NCBI RefSeq assembly: GCF_014323725.1
Contig: NZ_JABVED010000002.1
Location: forward strand, 203,681-267,680
DNA: 64,000 nt
DNA from: Actinokineospora xionganensis
GTDB lineage: Bacteria > Actinomycetota > Actinomycetes > Mycobacteriales > Pseudonocardiaceae
Direction of reading: 5' to 3'
The notes beneath the pieces are model-generated. The model worked only from the letters and a program-made list of their open reading frames with translations, searched no databases and was not told the origin of the DNA. A program made the position numbers and the translations under genes. Shown here piece after piece: positions 18,447-26,674 of this stretch (its first letter is position 1; every line of letters begins with the position of its first letter).

Positions 18447-19526
18447 CTAAGCGTCGAAGTCGACCGTCACCGAATCCGTCACCGGCAGGCCCTGGCAGGT
18501 GAGGACGAACCCGGCGTCCAGCTCGTGCTGTTCGAGCGCGTAGTTGCGACGCATCTCGACCTCTCCGACGACGACCTTCGCCCGGCACGTCCCGCACACG
18601 CCGCCCTTGCAGGCGAACGGCAGGTCGGCGCGGACGCGCTGCGCGGCGTCGAGAATCGGCTCGTCGTACGGCAGCGCGAGGGTGGTCTCGCGGCCGTCGA
18701 GCAGGATCGTGACGGCGGACGTCGGACCGTCGGGCCGACGGTCCTCGGCGCGCTTGGGCTCGGGCGGCGGCTCGTCCACATAGAACAGTTCGCGGTGGAT
18801 CTTGGTGGCCGGGACGCCGCGCTCGGTCAGGACCGCGTAGGCGTCCTGGACCAGGCCGAAGGGGCCGCAGAGCCACCAGTGGTCGATGTCGGTCGCGGGC
18901 ACGACCTGGTCGCACAGCGCGGCGAAGCGCTCGGCGTCGAGGCGGCCGGAGAACAGTTCGACATCGCCCGGCTCACGGGACAGGACGTGTACGAGCTGCA
19001 ACCTGGTCGGGTAGCGGTCCTTCAGGTCGGCGAGTTCCTCGGCGAACATGACCGTGTCGGAGCGGCGGTTGCCGTAGAGGAGGCTGACGCGGTTTCCCGG
19101 CTCGGCCAGGACCGTGCCGACGATCGAGATGACCGGCGTGATGCCGGAGCCCGCGGCGACGAACGCGTGGTGGCTCGGGGTGGTCAGATCGGGGGTGAAG
19201 TTTCCTTGCGGGGCAAGGACTTCGAGCGTGTCACCGGGTTCGAGGTCGTTCACCAGCTTGCTGGAGAACAGGCCGCCCTCGACGCGCCGCACGCCGATGC
19301 GCGGGTCGGCGCCGACCGGGGCGCAGATCGAGTACGACCGGCGTTCCTCGCGGCCTTCGACGTCCTGTCGCAGCGTGAGGTACTGGCCCGCACGGAAGGC
19401 GAACTCGTCGGCGAGGTCCGCGGGAATGTCGAAGGTGACCGCGACGGCGTCGTCACAGAGCCGGTCCACCCGCTTCACGGGGAGCGAGTGGAAGGTTGAC
19501 CGGCGGGTCATGGCGGCGGCGGTCAA
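18447..19526 (-). CDS. paaE: Phenylacetyl-CoA 1,2-epoxidase reductase subunit
   Basis: This 359-aa flavin/iron-sulfur reductase passes electrons from NADPH to the PaaAC oxygenase. Visible are the FAD-binding RRSYSICAP near residue 65, the NAD-binding GSGITPVISI and WLCGPFGLV motifs, and the C-terminal plant-type 2Fe-2S ligands ACKGGVCGTC plus a later LTCQG. The start is most likely TTG at 19526, because AAGGAG lies seven bases upstream inside the end of paaD; the ATG five codons later is too far. It ends the paaABCDE operon. Confidence 0.94.
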   Translation of the reverse strand: MTAAAMTRRSTFHSLPVKRVDRLCDDAVAVTFDIPADLADEFAFRAGQYLTLRQDVEGREERRSYSICAPVGADPRIGVRRVEGGLFSSKLVNDLEPGDTLEVLAPQGNFTPDLTTPSHHAFVAAGSGITPVISIVGTVLAEPGNRVSLLYGNRRSDTVMFAEELADLKDRYPTRLQLVHVLSREPGDVELFSGRLDAERFAALCDQVVPATDIDHWWLCGPFGLVQDAYAVLTERGVPATKIHRELFYVDEPPPEPKRAEDRRPDGPTSAVTILLDGRETTLALPYDEPILDAAQRVRADLPFACKGGVCGTCRAKVVVGEVEMRRNYALEQHELDAGFVLTCQGLPVTDSVTVDFDA

Positions 19527-20015
19527 CTAAATCTCCTTGATTTGTTCGAACGGCTCTCGGCAGTCCTCGCAGCGGCGCAGGGCTTTGCACGCGGTGGAGC
19601 CGAAGCGGGACAGTTCGGTGGTGCGCGCGGAGCCGCAGTGGGGGCAGCTCACGCGGCGCTTCGGTGGCTCCAAGGTGAGCGGGATCGGGCCGACCGCGCG
19701 GGGGCCGATGCGCGACGGCGGGGCGATGCCGTGCTCGGTGAGCTTGCGCAGACCGTCGTCGCTGATCCAGTCGGTGGTCCACGCGGGGTGCAGGACGGTA
19801 CGGATCTCGACATCGCGGTAACCCGCCTCGGTGAGCTTCTCGTGCAGGTCCGACCGCATCTCGTCGAGCGCGGGGCAGCCGGAGTACGTCGGTGTGATCG
19901 TCACGACCACGCGGTCGCCGACCTCGCTGACCTCGCGCAGCACGCCGAGATCGGCCAGGGTGAGCACCGGGAGCTCGGGGTCGAGCACCTGCTCGGCGAC
20001 CTGACGCGCGCTCAC
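19527..20015 (-). CDS. paaD: Phenylacetyl-CoA epoxidase accessory protein PaaD
   Basis: This 162-aa MIP18/DUF59-type protein is thought to help mature the Fe or Fe-S centres of the epoxidase. Visible are LDPELPVLTLADLG at the N-terminus, the conserved Cys in TPTYSGCPALDEM, and a C-terminal zinc-ribbon-like C-x2-C...C-x2-C (CPHCGS, CEDCRE). The GTG at 20015 overlaps the paaC stop as GTGA. The stop is immediately followed by the TTG start of paaE. Confidence 0.93.
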   Translation of the reverse strand: MSARQVAEQVLDPELPVLTLADLGVLREVSEVGDRVVVTITPTYSGCPALDEMRSDLHEKLTEAGYRDVEIRTVLHPAWTTDWISDDGLRKLTEHGIAPPSRIGPRAVGPIPLTLEPPKRRVSCPHCGSARTTELSRFGSTACKALRRCEDCREPFEQIKEI

Positions 20016-20893
20016 CACACGCCTCCCGGCAGGGCGCGCGCGACCACCTGCATCTCGGCCAGGAGAGGCGCCATGGCCTCGGTGTGCACGCCGCCTCGGC
20101 CGCCGCCCGGGACGCTCGCGACGTCGGGACGGGTCAGACCGGCGGCACCCAGCACTGTGTCGAGCACGCTGTCCACTTCGGACCTGAGCTCGGCCGGGTC
20201 GACGGCGACGCCCGCCTCGGCCAGGCGGTGCTCGATGGGGTGCGCGGTGAAGAGCTCGTCGAGGTGCGGCCAGACCACAGCGAGGCCCGCGACCATGCGC
20301 TCGCGGGAGTAGTCCGTGCCGCCCGCGAGTCGCAGCACCCACTGGGCGGCGTGGTCGCGGTGATAGGTCAGCTCCTTGACGCCCTTCGCGGCGACGGCGG
20401 CCAGCACCGGGTCGGCCGAGCCGGTCAGCCGGTGCAGCAGCGCGAGGCGCCACGCGGAGAAGACGAGCAGGCGGGCCATGGTGGTGGCGAAGTCGCCGCC
20501 GGGGCCGGGGCCGCAGTCGATCTCGGCGAGATGGACGTTGCGGAACTCGGACGAGTCGCGCAGGTAGGCCAGGGCGTCCTCGTCGGTTCCCTGGATCTCC
20601 CCGGCGCGGGAGAGCAGCATCCGGGCCTGGCCGAGGAGGTCGAGCGCGATGTTGGCCAGCGCGACGTCCTCTTCCAACTCAGGGGCCTTGGCGCACCACT
20701 CGGCGAGACGCTGGGCGTAGACCAGGGCGTCGTCGCCGAGCATGAGGCAGTAGGCGGCGAGGTCGTCACGGTCCACAGTGGACGAAATGGCGCGGTCCAC
20801 ACCGGACAGCGCGTGGGTGAAGCCGGTGCCGAAGGCCCAGTGCTTCTCCTCGTGCCCCTCGACGAGGGACTCGTAGGCATTGTCGAAGCTCAT
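20012..20893 (-). CDS. paaC: Phenylacetyl-CoA epoxidase structural subunit PaaC
   Basis: This 293-aa ferritin-like helical subunit partners PaaA in the epoxidase. It has lost most metal ligands relative to PaaA and has a structural role. Visible features are AYCLMLGDDALVYAQRLAEW near residue 46, DVALANIALDLLGQARMLL near 76 and KELTYHRDHAAQWVLRL near 170. The gene overlaps paaB and paaD by four bases each. Confidence 0.94.
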   Translation of the reverse strand: MSFDNAYESLVEGHEEKHWAFGTGFTHALSGVDRAISSTVDRDDLAAYCLMLGDDALVYAQRLAEWCAKAPELEEDVALANIALDLLGQARMLLSRAGEIQGTDEDALAYLRDSSEFRNVHLAEIDCGPGPGGDFATTMARLLVFSAWRLALLHRLTGSADPVLAAVAAKGVKELTYHRDHAAQWVLRLAGGTDYSRERMVAGLAVVWPHLDELFTAHPIEHRLAEAGVAVDPAELRSEVDSVLDTVLGAAGLTRPDVASVPGGGRGGVHTEAMAPLLAEMQVVARALPGGVW

Positions 20894-21183
20894 AGATGCG
20901 GCACATCCTCGGGAATGGCGTAGAACGTCGGGTGCCGGTAGACCTTGTCGCCCGCGGGGGCGAAGAACGGGTCCTTCTCGTCCGGGCTGGACGCGGTGAT
21001 GGCGTCAGCCTTGACGACCCAGATGCTCACGCCCTCGTTGCGGCGCGTGTAGAGGTCGCGCGCGTTGCGCAGCGCCATCTCGTCGTCGGGTGCGTGCAGG
21101 GAGCCGACGTGCACGTGGTTCAGCCCGCGCTTGCCGCGAACGAACACTTCGTAAAGAGGCCAAGACGACCTGGGCTCAGTCAT
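20890..21183 (-). CDS. paaB: Phenylacetyl-CoA epoxidase subunit PaaB
   Basis: This 97-aa subunit is needed for a stable PaaABCE complex. The family signature [20 protein letters not shown] is at residues 8-27 and the [16 protein letters not shown] helix follows. It overlaps paaA and paaC by ATGA junctions, so stoichiometric translation is likely. Confidence 0.95.
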   Translation of the reverse strand: MTEPRSSWPLYEVFVRGKRGLNHVHVGSLHAPDDEMALRNARDLYTRRNEGVSIWVVKADAITASSPDEKDPFFAPAGDKVYRHPTFYAIPEDVPHL

Positions 21184-22103
21184 GCCACCCGCTCCTTCTT
21201 AGCCGCGTAAGCGGCAGCTGCTTCCCGAACCCACGCGCCGTCCTCGTGCGCCTTGCGGCGGTTCTCGATCCGCTCGGCGTTGCACGGGCCGTCGCCCTTG
21301 ACGACCTGCCAGAACTCGTCCCAGTCGATGTCGCCGAAGTCGTGGTGGCCGCGCTCGGCGTTCCAGGCGATCTTCGGGTCCGGCAGGGTGACGCCGAGCT
21401 TCTCGGCCTGCGGCACGGACATGTCGACGAAGCGTTGACGCAGCTCGTCGTTGGTGTGCCGCTTGATCCGCCAGACCATGGACTGCTCGGTGTTGGACGA
21501 CTCGGCGTCCGGCGGGCCGAACATCATCAGGGACGGCCACCACCAGCGGTTGACGGCGTCCTGCACCATCGCCTTCTGCGCGTCGGTGCCACGCATCATG
21601 GTCATGAGGAGTTCGTAGCCCTGGCGCTGATGGAAGGACTCTTCCTTGCAGACGCGGATCATGGCGCGGGCGTACGGGCCGTACGAGGTGCGGCAGAGCG
21701 GCACCTGGTTGCAGATCGCGGCGCCGTCGACCAGCCAGCCGATGACGCCGACGTCGGCGAAGGTGAGCGTGGGGTAGTTGAAGATCGAGGAGTACTTCTG
21801 GCGGCCCTCGATGAGCTTGGTCGTGAGGTCCTCGCGGTCGGCGCCGAGGGTCTCGGTGGCGGCGTAGAGGTAGAGGCCGTGACCGGCCTCGTCCTGCACC
21901 TTGGCCAGCAGGATCGCCTTGCGCCGCAGGCTCGGGGCGCGGCTGATCCAGTTGCCCTCGGGCTGCATGCCGATGATCTCGGAGTGCGCGTGCTGCGCGA
22001 TCTGCCGGATCAGCGTCTTGCGATAGCCGTCCGGCATCCAGTCGCGCGGCTCGATCCGATGGTCGGCGGCGACGACGCGCTCGAATTCGCGTTCCAGGTC
22101 CAC
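21180..22103 (-). CDS. paaA: Phenylacetyl-CoA epoxidase catalytic subunit PaaA
   Basis: This 307-aa di-iron subunit epoxidises the aromatic ring of phenylacetyl-CoA. The ferritin-like ligands are visible in [16 protein letters not shown] (about residue 70) and [17 protein letters not shown] (about 150). The gene starts with GTG at 22103. Two GRTGTTACACC palindromes flank the upstream region, so this is the operon's promoter end. No paaK, paaG/Z or hydratase genes are in this window; the rest of the pathway must be elsewhere. Confidence 0.95.
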   Translation of the reverse strand: MDLEREFERVVAADHRIEPRDWMPDGYRKTLIRQIAQHAHSEIIGMQPEGNWISRAPSLRRKAILLAKVQDEAGHGLYLYAATETLGADREDLTTKLIEGRQKYSSIFNYPTLTFADVGVIGWLVDGAAICNQVPLCRTSYGPYARAMIRVCKEESFHQRQGYELLMTMMRGTDAQKAMVQDAVNRWWWPSLMMFGPPDAESSNTEQSMVWRIKRHTNDELRQRFVDMSVPQAEKLGVTLPDPKIAWNAERGHHDFGDIDWDEFWQVVKGDGPCNAERIENRRKAHEDGAWVREAAAAYAAKKERVA

Positions 22104-22109
22104 ACGGTC

Positions 22110-22120
22110 GATGTTACACC
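22110..22120. promoter_or_regulatory. Operator-like half-palindrome upstream of paaA (site 1)
   Basis: GATGTTACACC is an 11-bp palindrome around a central T with one mismatch (GGTGT-T-ACACC ideal). It lies 7 bases upstream of the paaA GTG. The identical 9-base core TGTTACACC recurs 32 bases away, an integer number of helical turns, as expected for a dimeric repressor such as the TetR-type PaaR found in other paa systems. Confidence 0.55.
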
Positions 22121-22141
22121 TGGAGGCAAATTTTGAAGAGA

Positions 22142-22152
22142 GGTGTTACACC
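22142..22152. promoter_or_regulatory. Operator-like palindrome upstream of paaA (site 2)
   Basis: GGTGTTACACC is a perfect 11-bp palindrome. It overlaps the stop codon of the upstream DUF3592 gene and lies 32 bases from site 1. AT-richer sequence between the two sites (CAAAATTTG) fits a promoter. Confidence 0.55.
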
Positions 22153-23225
22153 GCGAGCTTGCGCCGTGCGCGCAACGAACGAAGGTGCAGTGGCCCCGGC
22201 TTGCGCAGCCACCACACCAGCCCCACAGACACCGTCCAGACGGCGAAGAGGGTGGTGAAGGCGGGCAGGAAAGTCAGGGTGGCGCCCCGACCGGCGACCC
22301 GGACGAGGTCGGGGTCACGCATGTCGTACTCGACCCGGACGACCTGGCCCTCTTCGAGCGCCTCGGGGTAGAGGACACCGACGTTGGGAACGTGCTCGGC
22401 GCCGTCGGGGGTCTGGAAGCGCACGAGCGTGCGGTGGGCGGTGACGTCGAGGACCTCGGCGTCGGCCCGGCCGGTATGGCTCTCGATGGCGGAGTCCTCG
22501 GCGCCCGCGGCGATGACCAGCAGGAAGCCGAGGAGGGTGGTGATGACGGCGATGAAGAGGATGGCGCAGGCGGCTGCCCGGCGGAGCTTGTAGGGCTGGG
22601 GCTTGACTCCGTCGGGGAGCGCATCGTGAGGCTCGACGTGGTCACGGTGCGTTTTGGTGGGGGCGGGCATCTCGCCATCGCCTTCGCTGTCGGGTACGTG
22701 CGGCTCGACACCGGCGCCTGGCCGCTGGGCGGGGTGGGGCTCAGTGGCGTCAACATCGGCGGGGACCGATTCAGCGGCCGACCCAGGCAGGCGCGATACC
22801 GCAGCCCCATCATCAGCCCGCTCAGCGAGGCGCGCCTCCGTGATCCCGCCGCCAGGTGATCCAGCTGGGCTGGGTTTGGAAGCAGCATCGTCGGTGGAGT
22901 CGGCCAGTTGGGTGCGTTCGAACGTCACTTCGCTTGCCTCGGCGGCCGACCAGGTGTCGCCGACCTGCTTTGCCGGCTCCGCGGATTCGGGTGGGGCCGA
23001 CCGCGTCGCCTCGGCTTCGGCGGTTGACCAGGGGTCGGCGTCCGCCAAGTGGGCCATCGCGGTGGGTGGCGCCTCGGCGGTGGCGACCGGGTCGGCGGGG
23101 GCTTTGAGCTGGGAGTTCACCTTGTCCCCGCCGGTGGGCCGATGTGGGGTTTGGGCGGGTAGGGGCGTCACCAGGTCCGGTCCGACGCCGTCCAAGGCCC
23201 GGACGGGGGATCCCCGCTCCTCCAT
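22146..23225 (-). CDS. DUF3592-like membrane protein with long disordered N-terminus
   Basis: This 359-aa protein has about 215 residues of Pro/Ala/Glu-rich low-complexity sequence. Then come a transmembrane segment (AACAILFIAVITTLLGFLLV), an extracytoplasmic beta-type domain (ADAEVLDVTAHRTLVRFQTP...VRVEYDMRDPDLVRV, DUF3592-like) and a second transmembrane segment before a basic tail. The ATG at 23225 has GGGGGG eight bases upstream; the GTG three codons earlier would lack a site. It lies 80 bases downstream of menD, the position of Rv0556 in M. tuberculosis. Function is unknown. Confidence 0.75.
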   Translation of the reverse strand: MEERGSPVRALDGVGPDLVTPLPAQTPHRPTGGDKVNSQLKAPADPVATAEAPPTAMAHLADADPWSTAEAEATRSAPPESAEPAKQVGDTWSAAEASEVTFERTQLADSTDDAASKPSPAGSPGGGITEARLAERADDGAAVSRLPGSAAESVPADVDATEPHPAQRPGAGVEPHVPDSEGDGEMPAPTKTHRDHVEPHDALPDGVKPQPYKLRRAAACAILFIAVITTLLGFLLVIAAGAEDSAIESHTGRADAEVLDVTAHRTLVRFQTPDGAEHVPNVGVLYPEALEEGQVVRVEYDMRDPDLVRVAGRGATLTFLPAFTTLFAVWTVSVGLVWWLRKPGPLHLRSLRARRKLAV

Positions 23226-23305
23226 CTTTGCCACCCCCCGAGCCTATCCGCACCGGTTTTCGCTGGTCGGCGTTTCCCTCAGATGACGCGTCGTCGCTGG
23301 TGGGC

Positions 23306-24991
23306 CTATGGGGTGTGGAGGCGGGCGATGGTCTCGCGGAGATGGGCGTGCAGCGGGCGCAGAATGGCCCGGTCGGCGCGTACTTCGATCACGCGCAAGC
23401 CGGATGCGGGGGCGAGCGCCTCGGTGAGGGCGGCCGCGGAATCCGCCACCGTGTGCGGCACGTGATAACCCGCACAGAGGCTGCTCAGGTCCGCGCCGGT
23501 GGGCGTGCCGAAGACGCGTTCGAAGCCGGCCGCGTGTTCGTCGGCGCCCTGTTCCAGCAGGGAGAAGATGCCGCCGCCGTCGTCGTTGAGGACGACCACG
23601 GTCAGGTTGGGGCGTTCTTCCTCGGGGCCTAAGAGCAGGGCGTTGAGATCGTGCAGGAACGTCAGGTCGCCGATGAGGGCGTAGGTCGGGCCGCCGGTGC
23701 CGATGGCGGTGCCCGCCGCCGCGGAGACGTTGCCGTCGATGCCCGCGACGCCGCGGTTGGCGTGGATGGTGAGGTCGGCGCGGTGGTCGGCGGCGATGTC
23801 GACGTCGCGGACCGGGTTGGACGAGCCGAGGAACAGGGTCGCGCCCGCGGGCAGAGCGGCGACGACGTCGCGGGCGACGTGCAGGCCGGTGGGCCATGGC
23901 TGGTCGTCGAGGACGGAGTCGACGGCCTTGACGGCGGCCTTCTCGGCGGCGCGCCAGCCTGCGAGCCAGGTGGGGTCGTAGTCGGTGACGTGGGTGAGAT
24001 CGTCGTCGTCGAGCCAGCCGCGGACGTGAGTGGCGACGTACTGCGGGTCCGTCCATTGTGGATGGTCACCGATGCCGTAGACCGGGGCGCGGTCCATCAG
24101 GCCGCGCACACCGCGCGACAGGGTGGGCCTGCCGACGACGATCACCGCGTCCGGCCGCAGGTGTTCGGGCAGGGCGCCGCTCCCGAGGAGCAGCGGGCCG
24201 CGCCGCAGGACGTGGGCGCCGCCGATGACCGCGGCCGCCGCGCCGACGGGCTCGGCGACCACCGGCCAGCCCGCCTTCGCCGCGACCACCGCCGCCGCGG
24301 CCGCGCGGGCCGGATCGCCGCTGCCGACGACCATCAGGGAGCGGGCGGGCAGGGGGAAGTCGACGCGGTTGCCGGGCACGGTGCGAGCGGCCGAGGAGGT
24401 GGTCCAGCGGGAGCCGTCTGGTCGGCCGTCGAGGCTGTCGGGCCAGTCGGCGGCGTCGGTGGGGACGAGCGGCTCGCGGAAGGGGATATTGAGCTGGACC
24501 GGGCGCCCTGTCTCCGCGCGCGCGACGCCACGGCAGACCAACCCGCGCCAGACGGGGTTCAGGCCCGCGCGCGCCTCGGCGACCGGGAAGTCGACGGCGA
24601 CGGCGGAGCTGCCGAAGATGTTGCGCTGGTCGATGGTCTGGTTGGCCCCGGTGCCGTGCAGCTCGGGCGGGCGGTCGGCGGTGATCAGGAGCAGGCCGAT
24701 GCCGCAGTGGTGGGCTTCGAGGACGGCCGGGTGCAGGTTGGCAACGGCGGTGCCGGAAGTGCAGACCACGGCGGCGGGGCGGCCGGTGGCCTTGCCGATG
24801 CCGAGGGCGAAGAAGGCCGCCGACCGTTCGTCGACGCGGACATGCAGGGTGAGCACCCCGGCCAGCGACGCCTTGTGAAGGGCGAAGGACAGGGCGGCGT
24901 TGCGGGAGCCGGGGCACAGCACGATGTGCCGCACGTCGTTGCGCACCAGCTCGTCGACGACGACGGTCGCCATCGCGGTGGACGGGTTCAC
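23306..24991 (-). CDS. menD: SEPHCHC synthase MenD
   Basis: This 561-aa thiamine-diphosphate enzyme joins isochorismate and 2-oxoglutarate to give SEPHCHC, the first committed menaquinone step. The N-terminus NPSTAMATVVVDELVRN is characteristic. The ThDP pyrimidine-binding region ERSAAFFALGIGKATG precedes CTSGTAVANLHPAVLEAHH, and the C-terminal ThDP/Mg motif runs from LIGDLTFLHDLNALLLG to VLNDDGGGIFSLLEQG. It starts with GTG at 24991. The 295-base region upstream carries a GAGTC repeat array and presumably the promoter. Confidence 0.96.
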   Translation of the reverse strand: MNPSTAMATVVVDELVRNDVRHIVLCPGSRNAALSFALHKASLAGVLTLHVRVDERSAAFFALGIGKATGRPAAVVCTSGTAVANLHPAVLEAHHCGIGLLLITADRPPELHGTGANQTIDQRNIFGSSAVAVDFPVAEARAGLNPVWRGLVCRGVARAETGRPVQLNIPFREPLVPTDAADWPDSLDGRPDGSRWTTSSAARTVPGNRVDFPLPARSLMVVGSGDPARAAAAAVVAAKAGWPVVAEPVGAAAAVIGGAHVLRRGPLLLGSGALPEHLRPDAVIVVGRPTLSRGVRGLMDRAPVYGIGDHPQWTDPQYVATHVRGWLDDDDLTHVTDYDPTWLAGWRAAEKAAVKAVDSVLDDQPWPTGLHVARDVVAALPAGATLFLGSSNPVRDVDIAADHRADLTIHANRGVAGIDGNVSAAAGTAIGTGGPTYALIGDLTFLHDLNALLLGPEEERPNLTVVVLNDDGGGIFSLLEQGADEHAAGFERVFGTPTGADLSSLCAGYHVPHTVADSAAALTEALAPASGLRVIEVRADRAILRPLHAHLRETIARLHTP

Positions 24992-25286
24992 TCGACTCCA
25001 TTCCGATCGACCGCGAGCCGACGGCCCGCGGTCCCTGACTTGCGACTCGCGGTCGGGACCGTAGAGCCCGTGGCAACCGACCGAGAGTTCGCCGACCAGC
25101 GGCGAGACGGCGCCGGGCGAGCACCCGCGAATGTTGAACTCACCTGCCGGAAGGGGCGACTCGCGGGCGCCAACGGCGGACTCGGTGTCGCGAACGTGGG
25201 ACTCGCGGTCGCGAACGTGGGACTCGCGGTCGCGAACGTGGGACTCGCGGTCGCGGGCGGGGAACTCGGTGTCGCGGGGGTGGGGG
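24992..25286. repeat. GAGTC repeat locus with 21-bp tandem array (menD upstream region)
   Basis: On the minus strand this begins right after the stop of the 25287-26603 gene. Three identical 21-bp units (GCGAACGTGGGACTCGCGGTC on the plus strand) occupy 25190-25210, 25211-25231 and 25232-25252. Degenerate units lie on both sides (25253-25273 and about 25168-25189), and a related GCGACTCGCGGTC lies at 25042-25054. A composite seen also at 51060-51119 (GTTGAACTCA...GGGGCGACTCGCGG) is at 25133-25166. The units keep a reading frame open but show no protein signal. The menD promoter must lie within or beside the array. Confidence 0.85.
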
Positions 25287-26603
25287 TCACGGGAGGGTGG
25301 GGGGTGGGAACAGGACTTGGGTGCGGAGCGCCCAGCGGGCTATGGAGGTGCCTGCGTCGGTGAGGCCTACGCGGCGGGCGTTCCAGTCGGCGTCGAGGGC
25401 GTCGAGGGTTCTCAGGGCTTTGAGGAAGCGGGAGGCTGCTTCGCGGGCGTGGGGCTCGCCGAGCGGGAGCCCGGCAGGGTCGGTCCACGTGTCTTCGGTG
25501 AGGACGTGGGCGATCTTGGCGAAGATGCGGTCCGGGGACATCCGGTCTTCCAGGAGCAGCGCGCCGAGGACTACTTCCTGGATGACGGCCATGGCCGGGC
25601 GGTCGGTGGCGACGATCGTCTCCCCGACGGCCATGAGCAGGGCGTCCGGGTCGTCGACGACGGTGTCGCCGCGGTCGGTGAGCAGCAGCCGCGAGCCTGA
25701 GCGCTCGACCAGGCCGAAGTCGGTGGCCAGCTCCCGCAGCAGGCGAATCGGGGGCCAGGCGGACTCGCCGCGGCCCGCCGACGGGGCTTCGCGGCAGGTG
25801 GGCATGACCGCCGCGAGTTCGGCGACCAGTGCGGTGGGCAGGTAGCCGCGCTCGGTGAGGCGGGCGCCCTTGCCGCGGCAGGCGTCGAGGAGGGTCTCCA
25901 AGGCCGGGAGATCGTAGCCCGCGGCCTCGGGGGGCCTGCGGATGTCGGGGCGCAGGCGGACCAGGACCTCGCGGCGGGTCTGGCTGCCGCGGCCGAGGAT
26001 CCACGAGTCGAGGCGTTCATCGAGGAGTTTGCCGAACCAGGTGTCCTCGCCGGTGGTGTCCGGGCTCATCAGCAGCCGCAGCACCAGCTCGACGCGTTCG
26101 GGCTCGTCGGTGCCGTCGGCGCGCAGGGTGCCCGCGTCGATGGCTTCCTCGAGCATCCGGCCCGCCGCCGCACGGAGGGCCTGTTCGACATCGCCCGCGT
26201 GGTCTGACCAGGTCAGCGTGGGCGGGTCCGGGGGGTAGACGCCGGAGGAGCGCCAGGCCCGCTCGACCAGGGCGCGGTAGCGGTCGTCGTCGCGGGCGGC
26301 GTCGAGGATGGCGTGGGTGGCCTCGCCGCGGCAGAGGCAGGCGTAGTCGCCGTGGCCGAGAAGGTCGAGCAGCTCGGCGAAGGCCTCGCAGGTGTCGTGC
26401 AGGTCGTCGAAGGCCTCGGCGCCGTCGGGGCGGCGGGCGGCCAGCGGCAGCGTGCCCCACACCATCTGCTGGACCTCGTATTTGGTGACCTTGGTCGGGT
26501 GGGCCGCTGTCGCGCGCATCACCTGCCAGAGGGCGTGCGCGTGCTTCGCCGCGGTGTCGTCCCGCGCGCGAATCACTTCCAGAGCCGAGTCGAGGTCGTG
26601 CAC
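25287..26603 (-). CDS. Unrecognised 438-aa protein between menD and menB
   Basis: I do not recognise this protein. It is soluble, acidic and mostly helical in composition, with no signal peptide or transmembrane segment. Notable stretches are VTKYEVQQMVWGTLP, an LLGHGDYACLCRGEATHAIL segment with two Cys near residue 95, and a middle block LLDACRGKGARLTERGYLP followed by LLRELATDFGLVERSGSRLLLT. The last resembles a winged-helix unit seen in some plasmid pRiA4b ORF-3-like proteins. The GTG at 26603 is chosen because upstream sequence is unlike protein. It is divergent from menB with a 71-base gap. Codon usage matches the neighbours. Confidence 0.7.
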   Translation of the reverse strand: MHDLDSALEVIRARDDTAAKHAHALWQVMRATAAHPTKVTKYEVQQMVWGTLPLAARRPDGAEAFDDLHDTCEAFAELLDLLGHGDYACLCRGEATHAILDAARDDDRYRALVERAWRSSGVYPPDPPTLTWSDHAGDVEQALRAAAGRMLEEAIDAGTLRADGTDEPERVELVLRLLMSPDTTGEDTWFGKLLDERLDSWILGRGSQTRREVLVRLRPDIRRPPEAAGYDLPALETLLDACRGKGARLTERGYLPTALVAELAAVMPTCREAPSAGRGESAWPPIRLLRELATDFGLVERSGSRLLLTDRGDTVVDDPDALLMAVGETIVATDRPAMAVIQEVVLGALLLEDRMSPDRIFAKIAHVLTEDTWTDPAGLPLGEPHAREAASRFLKALRTLDALDADWNARRVGLTDAGTSIARWALRTQVLFPPPTLP

Positions 26604-26674
26604 ACCCCCAGCTTTACACGCCGACCCGCAACCCCGCGAACGACTGTCCACAGGCGCGCCGGCATGCTCGCGGT

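Noticed and set aside
25190..25273. Possible CRISPR array
   Set aside because: Units are contiguous 21-mers without spacers and there are no cas genes; related units occur singly elsewhere.
25131..25700. Plus-strand frame with repeated TWDSRSR peptides in the menD upstream region
   Set aside because: It is a translation of the 21-bp GAGTC array followed by antisense of the 438-aa gene; no start signal or homology.
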